From assembly GCA_934636425.1 (NCBI GenBank), contig CAKUAV010000029.1, forward strand, positions 1 to 23,027: a stretch of 23,027 bases of DNA, in the 5' to 3' direction. Position numbers and translations under genes: made by a program. Position 1 is the first letter of the stretch; the number at the start of each line of letters is the position of its first letter. This document shows positions 6,755-14,495 of the stretch, one piece after another. This DNA comes from an uncultured Clostridia bacterium. GTDB taxonomy: Bacteria; Bacillota; Clostridia; Christensenellales; Aristaeellaceae. The notes beneath the pieces were generated by a model. That model made no database searches. It was not told the origin of the DNA and saw only the letters and a program-made list of their open reading frames with translations.

Positions 6755-8745
6755 CGGTGAATCTGGACGCTATGCGCGCGCTGGTCGACCGGCTCAACGA
6801 GACGGCGTATCAGTATTATGTGCTGGACAACCCCACCATTTCGGACGGCGAATGGGACAGGATGTACGATTCGCTCGTCCAGATGGAGCGCGATACGGGC
6901 GTAACGCTGCCCGATTCGCCGACGCACCGCGTGGGCGGCGAGCCGCTGAGCGCGTTCGATCAGCACCGGCACATCGCGCGGCTGTGGAGCATGGACAAGG
7001 CGCAGTCGATCGAGGCCGTGCGCGCATGGGCGGCGCGGGCGGAGAAGCTGCGTCTGGAGGCCAACGAGGCCGGCGCGAATCTGCCGCCGCTCAAATTTGT
7101 CGTGGAGCACAAATTCGACGGGCTGACAATCAACCTGACCTATGAAAACGGCCTGCTCGTTCAGGCGGCCACGCGCGGCAACGGCGAGGTGGGCGAGGTC
7201 ATACTCGAGCAGGTCAAAACCATACGCTCGATTCCCATGACCGTGCCCTACAAAGGGCGCATGGAGGTTCACGGCGAGTGCTATATGCGTTTGAGCGCGC
7301 TGGAGGCCTACAACAAAACCGCCGCCGAGCCGCTCAAAAACCCGCGCAACGCCGCGGCCGGCGCGCTGCGCAATCTCGATCCGAAAGTCACTGCGTCCCG
7401 AAAGCTGTCGGCGAGCATGTACGGCGTGGACTACATAGAGGGGCGCGCGTTCACAGATCACCGCGAAATGCTGGATTTTCTGCGCGAGAATCACTTTCCG
7501 GTGTCCGAATGCGAGCTGTGGGCGGACGACGTCGAGGGCGTGATCGCGGCGATTCGGCAGATTGAGGAGACGCGCGGCGATCTCGACTACATGATCGACG
7601 GCGCTGTGGTCGACATCTGCGATTACAAAACGCGGCGCGCGATGGGCTATACCGACAAGTTCCCGCGCTGGGCGGTGGCCTACAAGTTCGAGGCGGAGGA
7701 GGTCACGACCTACCTGCGCGATGTGACGTGGGAGATCGGCCGCACGGGCAAGCTCACGCCGCTGGCGCATCTGGATCCCGTCGAGCTGGCCGGCGCGACC
7801 ATTCGCCGCGCGACGCTCAACAACTGGGGCGACATAGAGCGCAAGCGCGTGCGCATCGGCGCGAAGGTGTGGATCCGCCGCTCGAACGAGGTCATTCCGG
7901 AGATCATGGGGCGCGTGGACGAGTTTGAAGCGGACGAGCGCGATGTGGAAAAGCCGACGCAGTGTCCCGCCTGCGGCGCAAAGCTGATCGAGAAGGGCGC
8001 GCATCTGTACTGTCCCAACCGCGACGGCTGCGAGCCGCAGATCGTCATGCGGCTGAGCCATTACGCCGGGCGCGAGGCCATGGACATCGATACCTTCAGC
8101 GAAAAGACCGCCGCGCAGCTCTACAGGGCGCTGGGCGTGGCCGAGCCAAGCAGCCTTTACGACCTGACGCAAGAGCAGCTTGCCGCGCTCGATCGTTTCG
8201 GCGAGACCAAGGCGGGCAATCTGATCGCCGCCATCGACAAGAGCCGCGACTGCGAGCTGGATCGCTTCATATTCGCGCTGGGCATCCCGAACGTCGGGCG
8301 CAAGACGGCGCGCGATCTGGCCGGCGCCTTCGGCAGCATGGGCGCGCTGAGAAACGCCAAAGCGGAGGAACTTGTCGCGCTGGATGACGTGGGCGACGTC
8401 GTGGCGGGCAGTGTGGTCGACTTTTTTGCCGACGAGGGCAATGCGCAGGAGCTGGATCGACTCCTTCAGCGCGTTTCGCCCCGCGAGCGCGAACGGGCGG
8501 CGGGCGGCGCGTTTGACGGACTGAGCATCGTCGTGACCGGCACGCTGCAAACGCTCTCCCGCACGCAGGCGGAGGAACTGATCGCCTCGCTGGGCGGCAA
8601 GCCCGCCTCGAGCGTCTCGAAAAAGACGGCGTTCGTCGTGGCGGGCGAGAAGGCCGGCTCGAAGCTCACGAAGGCCGAAAGTCTGGGCATTCGCGTCGTC
8701 GATGAAGCGGAATTTTTGAAAATGGCCGGAAAAGTCACAAATTGA
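6751..8745 (+). CDS. ligA: NAD+-dependent DNA ligase LigA
   Basis: 664 aa, normal length. Domains: Ia (about 1-70) with SDGEWD at 31-36; adenylation domain with nucleotide-accepting K121 in EHKFDG; E176 in MEVHGE; NPRNAAAGALRNLD (197-210); K312 in AVAYKF; OB fold with RTGKLTPLAHLDPVELAGAT; four-Cys zinc site C405, C408, C421, C427; HhH repeats (about 475-560); C-terminal BRCT (587-663). It seals nicks in replication and repair using NAD+. Departures from the textbook sequence: motif IV reads DGAVVD, with D288 where Lys is expected (DGVVIK in E. coli); TRGNG replaces TRGDG; W35 replaces Tyr. The remaining motifs look intact, so I call it functional but of a divergent clostridial subtype. Start ATG 6751 shares ATGA with the pcrA stop and follows GGAAAGGCGG. 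Confidence 0.95.
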   Translation: MTVNLDAMRALVDRLNETAYQYYVLDNPTISDGEWDRMYDSLVQMERDTGVTLPDSPTHRVGGEPLSAFDQHRHIARLWSMDKAQSIEAVRAWAARAEKLRLEANEAGANLPPLKFVVEHKFDGLTINLTYENGLLVQAATRGNGEVGEVILEQVKTIRSIPMTVPYKGRMEVHGECYMRLSALEAYNKTAAEPLKNPRNAAAGALRNLDPKVTASRKLSASMYGVDYIEGRAFTDHREMLDFLRENHFPVSECELWADDVEGVIAAIRQIEETRGDLDYMIDGAVVDICDYKTRRAMGYTDKFPRWAVAYKFEAEEVTTYLRDVTWEIGRTGKLTPLAHLDPVELAGATIRRATLNNWGDIERKRVRIGAKVWIRRSNEVIPEIMGRVDEFEADERDVEKPTQCPACGAKLIEKGAHLYCPNRDGCEPQIVMRLSHYAGREAMDIDTFSEKTAAQLYRALGVAEPSSLYDLTQEQLAALDRFGETKAGNLIAAIDKSRDCELDRFIFALGIPNVGRKTARDLAGAFGSMGALRNAKAEELVALDDVGDVVAGSVVDFFADEGNAQELDRLLQRVSPRERERAAGGAFDGLSIVVTGTLQTLSRTQAEELIASLGGKPASSVSKKTAFVVAGEKAGSKLTKAESLGIRVVDEAEFLKMAGKVTN

Positions 8746-8769
8746 CGCAAAATTAAAGTGATTAAACGG

Positions 8770-8797
8770 TGTTTATCCAGCCTTCTTGTGATATAAT
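8770..8797 (+). promoter_or_regulatory. Extended -10 promoter of the yicC-to-rpe operon
   Basis: TATAAT (8792-8797) is preceded by TGA (8789-8791), an extended -10. The -35 region is poor (TGTTTA at 8770-8775, 16-nt spacer), so the extended -10 should carry recognition. It lies in the AT-rich 92-nt gap after ligA, in which I see no terminator, so read-through from ligA is possible. Confidence 0.7.
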
Positions 8798-8802
8798 TAC
8801 AT

Positions 8803-8819
8803 GATCCGTAAATCGGATC
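8803..8819 (+). promoter_or_regulatory. Inverted repeat at the 5' end of the operon mRNA
   Basis: GATCCG (8803-8808) and CGGATC (8814-8819) flank the loop TAAAT. With the -10 ending at 8797, transcription should begin at about 8801-8804, so the mRNA would start with this stem-loop, 5 nt before the GGAGGA ribosome site. It could also be an operator. Confidence 0.5.
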
Positions 8820-8837
8820 GATATGGAGGAATGAACC

Positions 8838-9713
8838 ATGCACAGCATGACGGGCTATGGCCGCATGAGTGTGGAGAGAGACGGCCGCCAGCTGACCGTC
8901 GAGCTGAAGTCGGTCAATCACCGATTTCTGGATCTGTCGTTCCGCATGCCGCGCTCCTTCAACTTTCTGGAGGACTCGGCGCGCAGGCTGATCGGCGAGT
9001 ATCTTTCCCGCGGCCATGTCGATTTGTTTGCAACCTATCGCAACACGCGCGAGGATTCCCGACGCGTCGAGGTCGATCAGGCGCTGCTCGACGCCTATAT
9101 GACGGCGCTCGACGGCATTGCCGAGACGACAGGCCTCGAGGACGACCGCACGCTGTCGCTGGCCACGCGCCTGCCCGACGTGCTGACCGTGGCCGAGGCC
9201 GACGAGGATCAGGACGCGCTGAGGGAGCTCATGCGCGAGGCGCTCACCGGCGCGCTCGAGCAGATGAGCGCGATGCGCGAAAAGGAAGGCGAGGCGCTGA
9301 AGCGCGATATTTCCGCGCGCATTGACACACTCGAAAGCATGACCGCGGAAATCGAAGCGCGCTATCCCGAAACCGTGGCCGAATATCAGCAGAAGCTCAG
9401 GGCGCGCGTCGAGGAGCTGCTGGGCGGCGCGGCGATGGACGAGCAGCGGCTCATGCAGGAGGTGGCCATCATGGCCGACCGCAGCGCCATCGCCGAGGAG
9501 ACGGTGCGCCTGCACAGCCATTTCGCGCAGGTGCGCGGCTTCATGGCGGCCGGCGAGCCGGTCGGGCGCAAGCTCGATTTCATCGTGCAGGAGCTGAACC
9601 GCGAGGTCAACACGATTTCGTCCAAGTCGCAGGACGTGCCGATCACGCGGCTGGTCGTCGAGGCCAAGGCGGAGATCGAGAAGATCCGCGAGCAGGTTCA
9701 GAACGTGGAGTAA
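8838..9713 (+). CDS. yicC: YicC/YloC family endoribonuclease
   Basis: 291 aa, typical length. The N-terminal YicC_N domain opens MHSMTGYGRM and has the conserved VELKSVNHRFLDL (21-33) and MPR segments. The C-terminal DUF1732 domain (about 197-291) has DEQRLMQEVAIMADRSAIAEE, then GRKLDFIVQELNREVNTISS and the terminal KIREQVQNVE. Family members (E. coli YicC, B. subtilis YloC) are reported to be endoribonucleases involved in RNA turnover. Start ATG 8838 is 8 nt after GGAGGA; an ATG at 8831 is out of frame. It is the first gene of the long operon, the same place yloC has in B. subtilis. Confidence 0.93.
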   Translation: MHSMTGYGRMSVERDGRQLTVELKSVNHRFLDLSFRMPRSFNFLEDSARRLIGEYLSRGHVDLFATYRNTREDSRRVEVDQALLDAYMTALDGIAETTGLEDDRTLSLATRLPDVLTVAEADEDQDALRELMREALTGALEQMSAMREKEGEALKRDISARIDTLESMTAEIEARYPETVAEYQQKLRARVEELLGGAAMDEQRLMQEVAIMADRSAIAEETVRLHSHFAQVRGFMAAGEPVGRKLDFIVQELNREVNTISSKSQDVPITRLVVEAKAEIEKIREQVQNVE

Positions 9714-9769
9714 AACGCTCCGCCGCACAGCGAATCTAATAAGAAGCGATTGAGAAGGGAGTGGCGTTC

Positions 9770-10042
9770 GTGCCGCTGAAGCTCATCAACATCGGATTTG
9801 GCAACATCGTTTCGGCCAACCGCGTGGTGGCCATTGTCGGGCCGGACGCCGCGCCGGTCAAGCGCATGATTCAGGACGCGCGCGAGCGGGGTCTGCTCAT
9901 CGACGCGACCTGCGGGCGGCGTACGCGCGCCGTGCTGGTCGTCGACAGCGAGCATCTCGTGCTCTCAGCGGTGCAGCCGGAGACGATCGCGCATCGCCTG
10001 GAAGCGCGCGAGTCCATCACGGATGAAGAAGAGGAGGCATAA
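9770..10042 (+). CDS. remA: Extracellular matrix regulator RemA (DUF370)
   Basis: 90 aa from GTG 9770. An in-frame GTG at 9761 abuts the ribosome site AAGGGA (9755-9760) with no spacing, while GTG 9770 is 9 nt downstream. From 9770 the protein reads MPLKLINIGFGN and aligns end to end with B. subtilis RemA (89 aa). Known functional residues then fall on the same numbers: R18, P29, R50 and R51. RemA is a ring-forming DNA-binding protein that activates matrix and osmoprotection genes in Bacillus; Arg 18, 50 and 51 contact DNA. The tail is acidic (DEEEEA). It sits between yicC and gmk as in Bacillus. Confidence 0.95.
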   Translation: MPLKLINIGFGNIVSANRVVAIVGPDAAPVKRMIQDARERGLLIDATCGRRTRAVLVVDSEHLVLSAVQPETIAHRLEARESITDEEEEA

Positions 10043-10049
10043 CCCCGCC

Positions 10050-10685
10050 ATGCAGAAAAAATTGACGTTCGTTATTTCCGGCCCGTCCGGCGTGGGCAAG
10101 GGCACGATTTGCAAGCGGCTCGCCGAGGAGATGGACGGCATCGCGCTGTCTGTGTCCTGCACGACGCGCCATCCGCGCCCGCTCCAGAACGGCGGCATGG
10201 AGGTCAACGGCGTTCACTATCACTTTATAACGCACGAGACATTCGGCCGCATGATCGAAGAGGGCGATTTTTACGAATACGCGCACGTCCACGACGATTT
10301 CTACGGCACGTCCCGCAGCTTTGTGGGCAGGCAGAAGGAAGCGGGCAACGACGTCATTCTGGAAATCGATATGCAGGGCGCGCTGCAGGTCAAGGCGGCC
10401 GATCCCGAGGCCGTGCTGATCTACATACTGCCGCCGAGCTATGAGGAGCTGGAAAAGCGCCTGATCGGGCGCGGCTCCGAAACGCCGGAAAAGGCGAAAA
10501 AGCGCCTGCACGACGCGGCAGCTCAGCTGGGCTATGCCTACGCCTACGATTATGTGCTCGTCAACGACAATCTGGACGCCGCTGTGCGCGCGGTTGAAAA
10601 CATCATCACAGTCTCCCGCCTGCGCACGGCGGAAATGAAGAGCGTCATCGATCAGATCAGACAGTCTTTTAAGGAGGTTCTTTAA
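10050..10685 (+). CDS. gmk: Guanylate kinase
   Basis: 211 aa from ATG 10050. The in-frame ATG at 10023 lies inside remA without a ribosome site, whereas GAGGAGG (10031-10037) serves 10050. P-loop GPSGVGKGT (11-19); GMP-binding region SCTTRHPRP (36-44) and NGVHYHF; lid with DFYGTSR (83-89); EIDMQGALQV (105-114); LPPS (127-130). It converts GMP and ATP to GDP and ADP in the cytosol, supplying GTP and also limiting (p)ppGpp precursors. Between PRP and EVNG there are six residues (LQNGGM) where common homologs have about one, a five-residue insertion in the GMP-binding part. The ribosome site of rpoZ lies within its 3' end. Confidence 0.96.
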   Translation: MQKKLTFVISGPSGVGKGTICKRLAEEMDGIALSVSCTTRHPRPLQNGGMEVNGVHYHFITHETFGRMIEEGDFYEYAHVHDDFYGTSRSFVGRQKEAGNDVILEIDMQGALQVKAADPEAVLIYILPPSYEELEKRLIGRGSETPEKAKKRLHDAAAQLGYAYAYDYVLVNDNLDAAVRAVENIITVSRLRTAEMKSVIDQIRQSFKEVL

Positions 10686-10686
10686 T

Positions 10687-10953
10687 ATGGCCATGATTAA
10701 TCCGCCCATCGGCGAACTGCTCGACAAGGTTGACTGCCGCTATACGCTGGCGGTCGAGGCGGCCAAGCGCGCCCGTCAGCTCATCGGCGGCGCTCAGCCG
10801 CTGATCACGCCCAAGGACACAAAGCCGCTGGTGATCGCCATCGAGGAGATCAACCGCGGTCTGATCACCTATACCCGCGATGCCGACAGGAGCGCGGCGA
10901 TCGAGGACTCGCTGGAGTTCGAGATCAGTCCGGACGAGCTCAACCTTAAGTAA
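10687..10953 (+). CDS. rpoZ: DNA-directed RNA polymerase omega subunit
   Basis: 88 aa, in the usual 65-95 range. It contains the omega signature RYTLAVEAAKRARQLI (18-33) and KPLVIAIEEINRGLITY, with an acidic C-terminus. Omega wraps the beta-prime C-terminus and aids RNA polymerase assembly. It starts one base after the gmk stop. AAGGAGG (10671-10677) gives 9-nt spacing to ATG 10687; a second ATG at 10693 is less well placed. The gmk-rpoZ pairing is widely conserved. Confidence 0.94.
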   Translation: MAMINPPIGELLDKVDCRYTLAVEAAKRARQLIGGAQPLITPKDTKPLVIAIEEINRGLITYTRDADRSAAIEDSLEFEISPDELNLK

Positions 10954-10977
10954 TCAAAGCGAAAGGAGCGATGGAGC

Positions 10978-12168
10978 ATGCTTGAGGGAAAGTGCGTCGT
11001 GCTGGGCGTGACGGGCGGCATCGCGGCCTACAAGGCCTGCGAAATCGTCAGCCGGCTCAGAAAGCTGCACGCGAATGTGCGCGTCGTTATGACCGAGCAT
11101 GCCTGCCGCTTCGTTCAGCCGCTGACGTTTGAGACGCTCTCCGGCAATCAGGTCGCGGTGAGCGCGTTCGAGCACAGCTTTGAAATCGAACATATATCGC
11201 TGGCCAGGGCGGCCGACGTCCTGCTGATCGCCCCCGCGACGGCCAACATCATCGGCAAGATGGCGCACGGCGTTGCGGACGATCTGCTCTCCACGACGGC
11301 CATGGCGGTCACCTGCCCGATACTCATCGCGCCGGCAATGAACTGCGCCATGTATAAGAGCGCGGCGCTTCAGGAAAATCTTCAGACGCTCAAAAGGCGC
11401 GGCGCGCTGACCGTCGGCCCGGAGAGCGGCCATCTGGCCTGCGGCGACGAGGACATAGGCCGCATGAGCGAGCCGGAGACGATCGTCGCGCGCGTCTGCG
11501 CGCTGCTGCGCGGGCGGGACGATCTGGCCGGAAAGCATGTGCTTGTGACCGCCGGCCCCACGCGGGAGATGGTCGATCCGGTGCGCTTTCTGTCGAACCG
11601 CTCGAGCGGCAAGATGGGCTATGCCATCGCCGAGGCCGCCGCGAGGCGCGGCGCGCGCGTGACGCTGGTGTCCGGCCCCGTGGCGCTGGACAGGCCGCAG
11701 GGTGTGGAAACGGTGCCCATCACATCCACGCTTGATCTCTACCGCGAGGTGACCGAGCGCGCGAAGGCTGCCGATCTGGTCATACAGGCCGCCGCGCCCG
11801 CCGATTTCAGGCCGCTCGAGGCGGCGCAGCACAAGATCAAAAAGACCGGCGAGGGCATGGCGCTTCAGCTCACGCCCAACCCGGACGTCGCCGCGCAATT
11901 GGGGCGCGACAAGCACGACGGGCAGGTGCTGGTGGCCTTTGCCGCCGAGACCGACGATCTGATCGCCAACGCGCGCAAAAAGCTCGACAGGAAGAACGCC
12001 GATATGGTCGTGGCCAACGACGTGACGCAGCCGGGCGCGGGCTTTGCGGGCGACACCAACCGCGTGACGCTGGTGACGCGCTCGGACGCGCGCGCGCTGC
12101 CGCTGATGAGCAAGCGCGATGTGGCCGAGGCGATTCTCGACCGCGCGCTGGAGCTGATGCGGCCATGA
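10978..12168 (+). CDS. coaBC: Bifunctional phosphopantothenoylcysteine decarboxylase / phosphopantothenate-cysteine ligase
   Basis: 396 aa, normal length. The N-terminal FMN-dependent CoaC domain (1-180) has VTGGIAAYKA (11-20), catalytic H72 in EHISL, PAMNCAMY (119-126, Tyr replacing the frequent Trp) and flap C155 in LACGDEDIGRM. The C-terminal CoaB domain (184-396) has VTAGPTREMVDPVRF (190-204), SNRSSGKMG and KIKK (286-289), whose last Lys matches K289 of the E. coli enzyme. It joins 4'-phosphopantothenate to cysteine and decarboxylates the product to phosphopantetheine in CoA synthesis. ATG 10978 is 9 nt after AAAGGAG; ATG 10971 is out of frame. The stop overlaps priA by ATGA. Confidence 0.96.
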   Translation: MLEGKCVVLGVTGGIAAYKACEIVSRLRKLHANVRVVMTEHACRFVQPLTFETLSGNQVAVSAFEHSFEIEHISLARAADVLLIAPATANIIGKMAHGVADDLLSTTAMAVTCPILIAPAMNCAMYKSAALQENLQTLKRRGALTVGPESGHLACGDEDIGRMSEPETIVARVCALLRGRDDLAGKHVLVTAGPTREMVDPVRFLSNRSSGKMGYAIAEAAARRGARVTLVSGPVALDRPQGVETVPITSTLDLYREVTERAKAADLVIQAAAPADFRPLEAAQHKIKKTGEGMALQLTPNPDVAAQLGRDKHDGQVLVAFAAETDDLIANARKKLDRKNADMVVANDVTQPGAGFAGDTNRVTLVTRSDARALPLMSKRDVAEAILDRALELMRP

Positions 12169-14402
12169 AGTACGCCGAGGTGATTGTCGATCTGTCCAGC
12201 GAGCAGGTGGACAGGCTGTTTACCTACAAAATCCCGGAAGGGCTGACGCTCGCGCCGGGGCAGCGCGTCGAGGTGCCGTTTCGGCGGCAGTCGATCGAGG
12301 GCTTTGTCATAGAATTGAGCGATGAAACCGAGCTGGATGAGAAGATCATCCGCCCGGTTATTCGTGTTCTTGAGAATTATCCGGTGATACTGCCCGAGAT
12401 GATCGAGCTGGCGCAGTGGATGCGCAAAAAGTATCACTGCAATCTGGTCGACGGGCTTCGGCAGATGATCCCCGCCCAGATGCGCGGCGGCAAGGTGCGC
12501 GAAAAGACCGTCGACGTGGCGCGGCTCATCATCTCAAAGGAGGAGGCCGAGGCGCTCGTCGCGAAGAACGCGCGCGCGCCCAAGCGGCAGGAGGTCATCC
12601 GCGCGCTGATGGACGGCCCCAAGCCCATGCCGTTCCTCAATGCCATCGCTCCGGGCGCGGCGGGCAAGCTGGCGGCGCTGGGCGTGGTGGAAATCGTCAC
12701 AGATCAGGTGCGGCGCACGCCCTATGCGGCGCTCTCCGGCGAAAGGGAGCCGGATCCCGAGCTGATGCCCGCGCAGCAGACGGCGGTTCGTCAGCTGGAG
12801 GACGCGCTGTCCTCGGGCGGCGGGCGGTTCCTTCTGCACGGCGTGACCGGCAGCGGCAAGACGGAGGTCTACATCCGCGCGGTGCGCAGGGCGCTCTCGG
12901 ACGGGCGCGGCGCGATCATACTCGTGCCGGAGATTTCGCTCACGCCGCAGATGGTGGACTGGTTCCGCCGGCGCTTCGGCGCGGACGCGGCGGTGCTTCA
13001 TTCGCGGCTGTCGGCGGGCGAGCGCTTCGACGAGTGGAAGCGCATCCGCTCGGGCGAGGCGCGCGTGGTCATCGGGGCGCGCTCGGCGGTGTTTGCGCCG
13101 CTGGAGAACCCCGGCATCATCATCGTGGACGAGGAGCACGAGTCGAGCTACATTTCGGACAGCCGTCCGCGCTATGACGCGCGCGAGGTGGCGCGCTGGC
13201 GCTGCGATTATCACCATGGCGTGCTGCTGCTGGGCAGCGCGACCCCCTCGATCGCGACCTACATGAAGGCCATGCCGGGCGTTCGGCCGGTCAACCGGCT
13301 CACGCTGATCGAGATGACGCAGCGCGTCAAGGGGCGCAGGCTGCCCGACGTCGAAGTCGTCGACATGCGCGAGGAGCTGGTCAAGGGCAACAAAACGATA
13401 TTCAGCGCGGCGCTGATCGAGGCGCTGGGCGAGTGCCTGAACGCGGGACATCAGGCGATATTGTTCATCAACCGGCGCGGCTATTCGACGTTCGTGTCCT
13501 GCCGCGCGTGCGGACACGTCGAAAAGTGCAATCAGTGCGATGTGTCGATGACCTATCATCAGTCGGACGGGCTGCTGCACTGCCACTATTGCGGCGACGT
13601 CCGCGTGCCGCCGCGCGTGTGCCCCGAGTGCGGCAGCAAGTTCATAAAATATTTCGGCACGGGCACTCAGAAGGTCGAGGAGGAGGTCAGAAAGCTCTTC
13701 CCCGACGTGGCGGTCGCGCGCATGGACGTGGACACGACCGGCGCGAAGGACGCGCACGAGAAAATACTCGGCGATTTCCGCAGCGGCAAAACGCGCGTGC
13801 TGGTCGGCACGCAGATGATCGCCAAGGGGCTGGATTTCCCAGATGTGACGCTGGTGGGCGTGGTCGCGGCCGATCTGAGCCTGCATGTGCCCGATTACCG
13901 CAGCGTCGAGCGCACATTCCAGCTGATTACGCAGGTGGCGGGACGCGCAGGGCGCGCCGATGTGCCGGGCAAGGTCATCGTGCAGACCTACGATCCCGAT
14001 CACTACGGCATCCAGCTGGCCGCAAAACAGGATTACCGCGCGTTCTATTTCAAGGAGGAAACGATACGCCGGCGCGGGCTGTATCCGCCCTTTACGGTGC
14101 TGGCGCGGCTGCTCGTGTCCTCGAAGCAGCAGGAGACGGCGCAAAAGACGGCCGAGCAGCTCGAGGCGCAGCTCAATCGCCTCCTGGACGATCACCCCGC
14201 ATGGCGCGCGGACACGATCCAGATGCGCGCGCTCGAAGCGCCGCTCAATATGCTCAGGGGCGAGGCACGCTGGCAGGTGTTTATCAAGATGTACGCCCGG
14301 CCGACCGCCGACGAGGTGATCGCCGAGATGGAGCAGCTGGAGCGACAGGAAAGCCCCGGCGCGCGCGTCGAGCTGGAGGTCAACCCCACGGCGATGCTGT
14401 AG
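12165..14402 (+). CDS. priA: Primosomal replication restart helicase PriA
   Basis: 745 aa. N-terminal 3'-DNA-binding domain (about 1-105), winged helix, then the helicase core: Walker A GVTGSGKT (226-233), LVPEISLTPQ (253-262), DEEHE (322-326), GSATPS (357-362), FINRRGY (434-440). Eight zinc-binding cysteines sit in the insert: C446, C449, C455, C458, C473, C476, C486, C489. After them come GTGTQKVEEE, GTQMIAKGLDFP and QVAGRAGR. It recognises abandoned forks and D-loops and reloads the replicative helicase. Translationally coupled to coaBC by a 4-nt overlap, in the same order as in B. subtilis. Confidence 0.97.
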   Translation: MKYAEVIVDLSSEQVDRLFTYKIPEGLTLAPGQRVEVPFRRQSIEGFVIELSDETELDEKIIRPVIRVLENYPVILPEMIELAQWMRKKYHCNLVDGLRQMIPAQMRGGKVREKTVDVARLIISKEEAEALVAKNARAPKRQEVIRALMDGPKPMPFLNAIAPGAAGKLAALGVVEIVTDQVRRTPYAALSGEREPDPELMPAQQTAVRQLEDALSSGGGRFLLHGVTGSGKTEVYIRAVRRALSDGRGAIILVPEISLTPQMVDWFRRRFGADAAVLHSRLSAGERFDEWKRIRSGEARVVIGARSAVFAPLENPGIIIVDEEHESSYISDSRPRYDAREVARWRCDYHHGVLLLGSATPSIATYMKAMPGVRPVNRLTLIEMTQRVKGRRLPDVEVVDMREELVKGNKTIFSAALIEALGECLNAGHQAILFINRRGYSTFVSCRACGHVEKCNQCDVSMTYHQSDGLLHCHYCGDVRVPPRVCPECGSKFIKYFGTGTQKVEEEVRKLFPDVAVARMDVDTTGAKDAHEKILGDFRSGKTRVLVGTQMIAKGLDFPDVTLVGVVAADLSLHVPDYRSVERTFQLITQVAGRAGRADVPGKVIVQTYDPDHYGIQLAAKQDYRAFYFKEETIRRRGLYPPFTVLARLLVSSKQQETAQKTAEQLEAQLNRLLDDHPAWRADTIQMRALEAPLNMLRGEARWQVFIKMYARPTADEVIAEMEQLERQESPGARVELEVNPTAML

Positions 14403-14441
14403 GGGCGCTGCTCCCTAATTATATGTCAGAATGATGCAAGG

Positions 14442-14476
14442 CAGGAATCGGGAGGCGTGAGCGCCGGGCGATCCTG
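14442..14476 (+). other. Stem-loop in the priA-def gap
   Basis: Outer arms CAGGA(A)TCG (14442-14450) and CGATCCTG (14469-14476) pair with one bulged A. The inner arms GGCG/CGCC (14454-14457 and 14462-14465) close a TGAG tetraloop. It ends just upstream of the def ribosome site (14481-14488). No T tract follows, so it is not a simple terminator; it could be an RNA processing or translation control element. Confidence 0.4.
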
Positions 14477-14495
14477 ACCTGGAAGGAGAACAGAT

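Noticed and set aside
6454..8550. Antisense open frame of about 698 codons over pcrA and ligA
   Set aside because: High GC content removes stops from antisense frames. The translation is His/Arg/Ala-rich with no family motif, while both strand-plus genes are certain.
8742..8770. TTGACG at 8742-8747 as a -35 for yicC
   Set aside because: No acceptable -10 lies 16-18 nt downstream, and it is too far from TATAAT at 8792.
10023..10049. Upstream gmk start at ATG 10023
   Set aside because: It lies inside remA without a ribosome site; GAGGAGG at 10031-10037 serves ATG 10050, which gives a normal-length enzyme.
12534..14195. Antisense open frame of about 553 codons over priA
   Set aside because: Same GC-driven shadow; PriA motifs and all eight zinc cysteines lie on the + strand.
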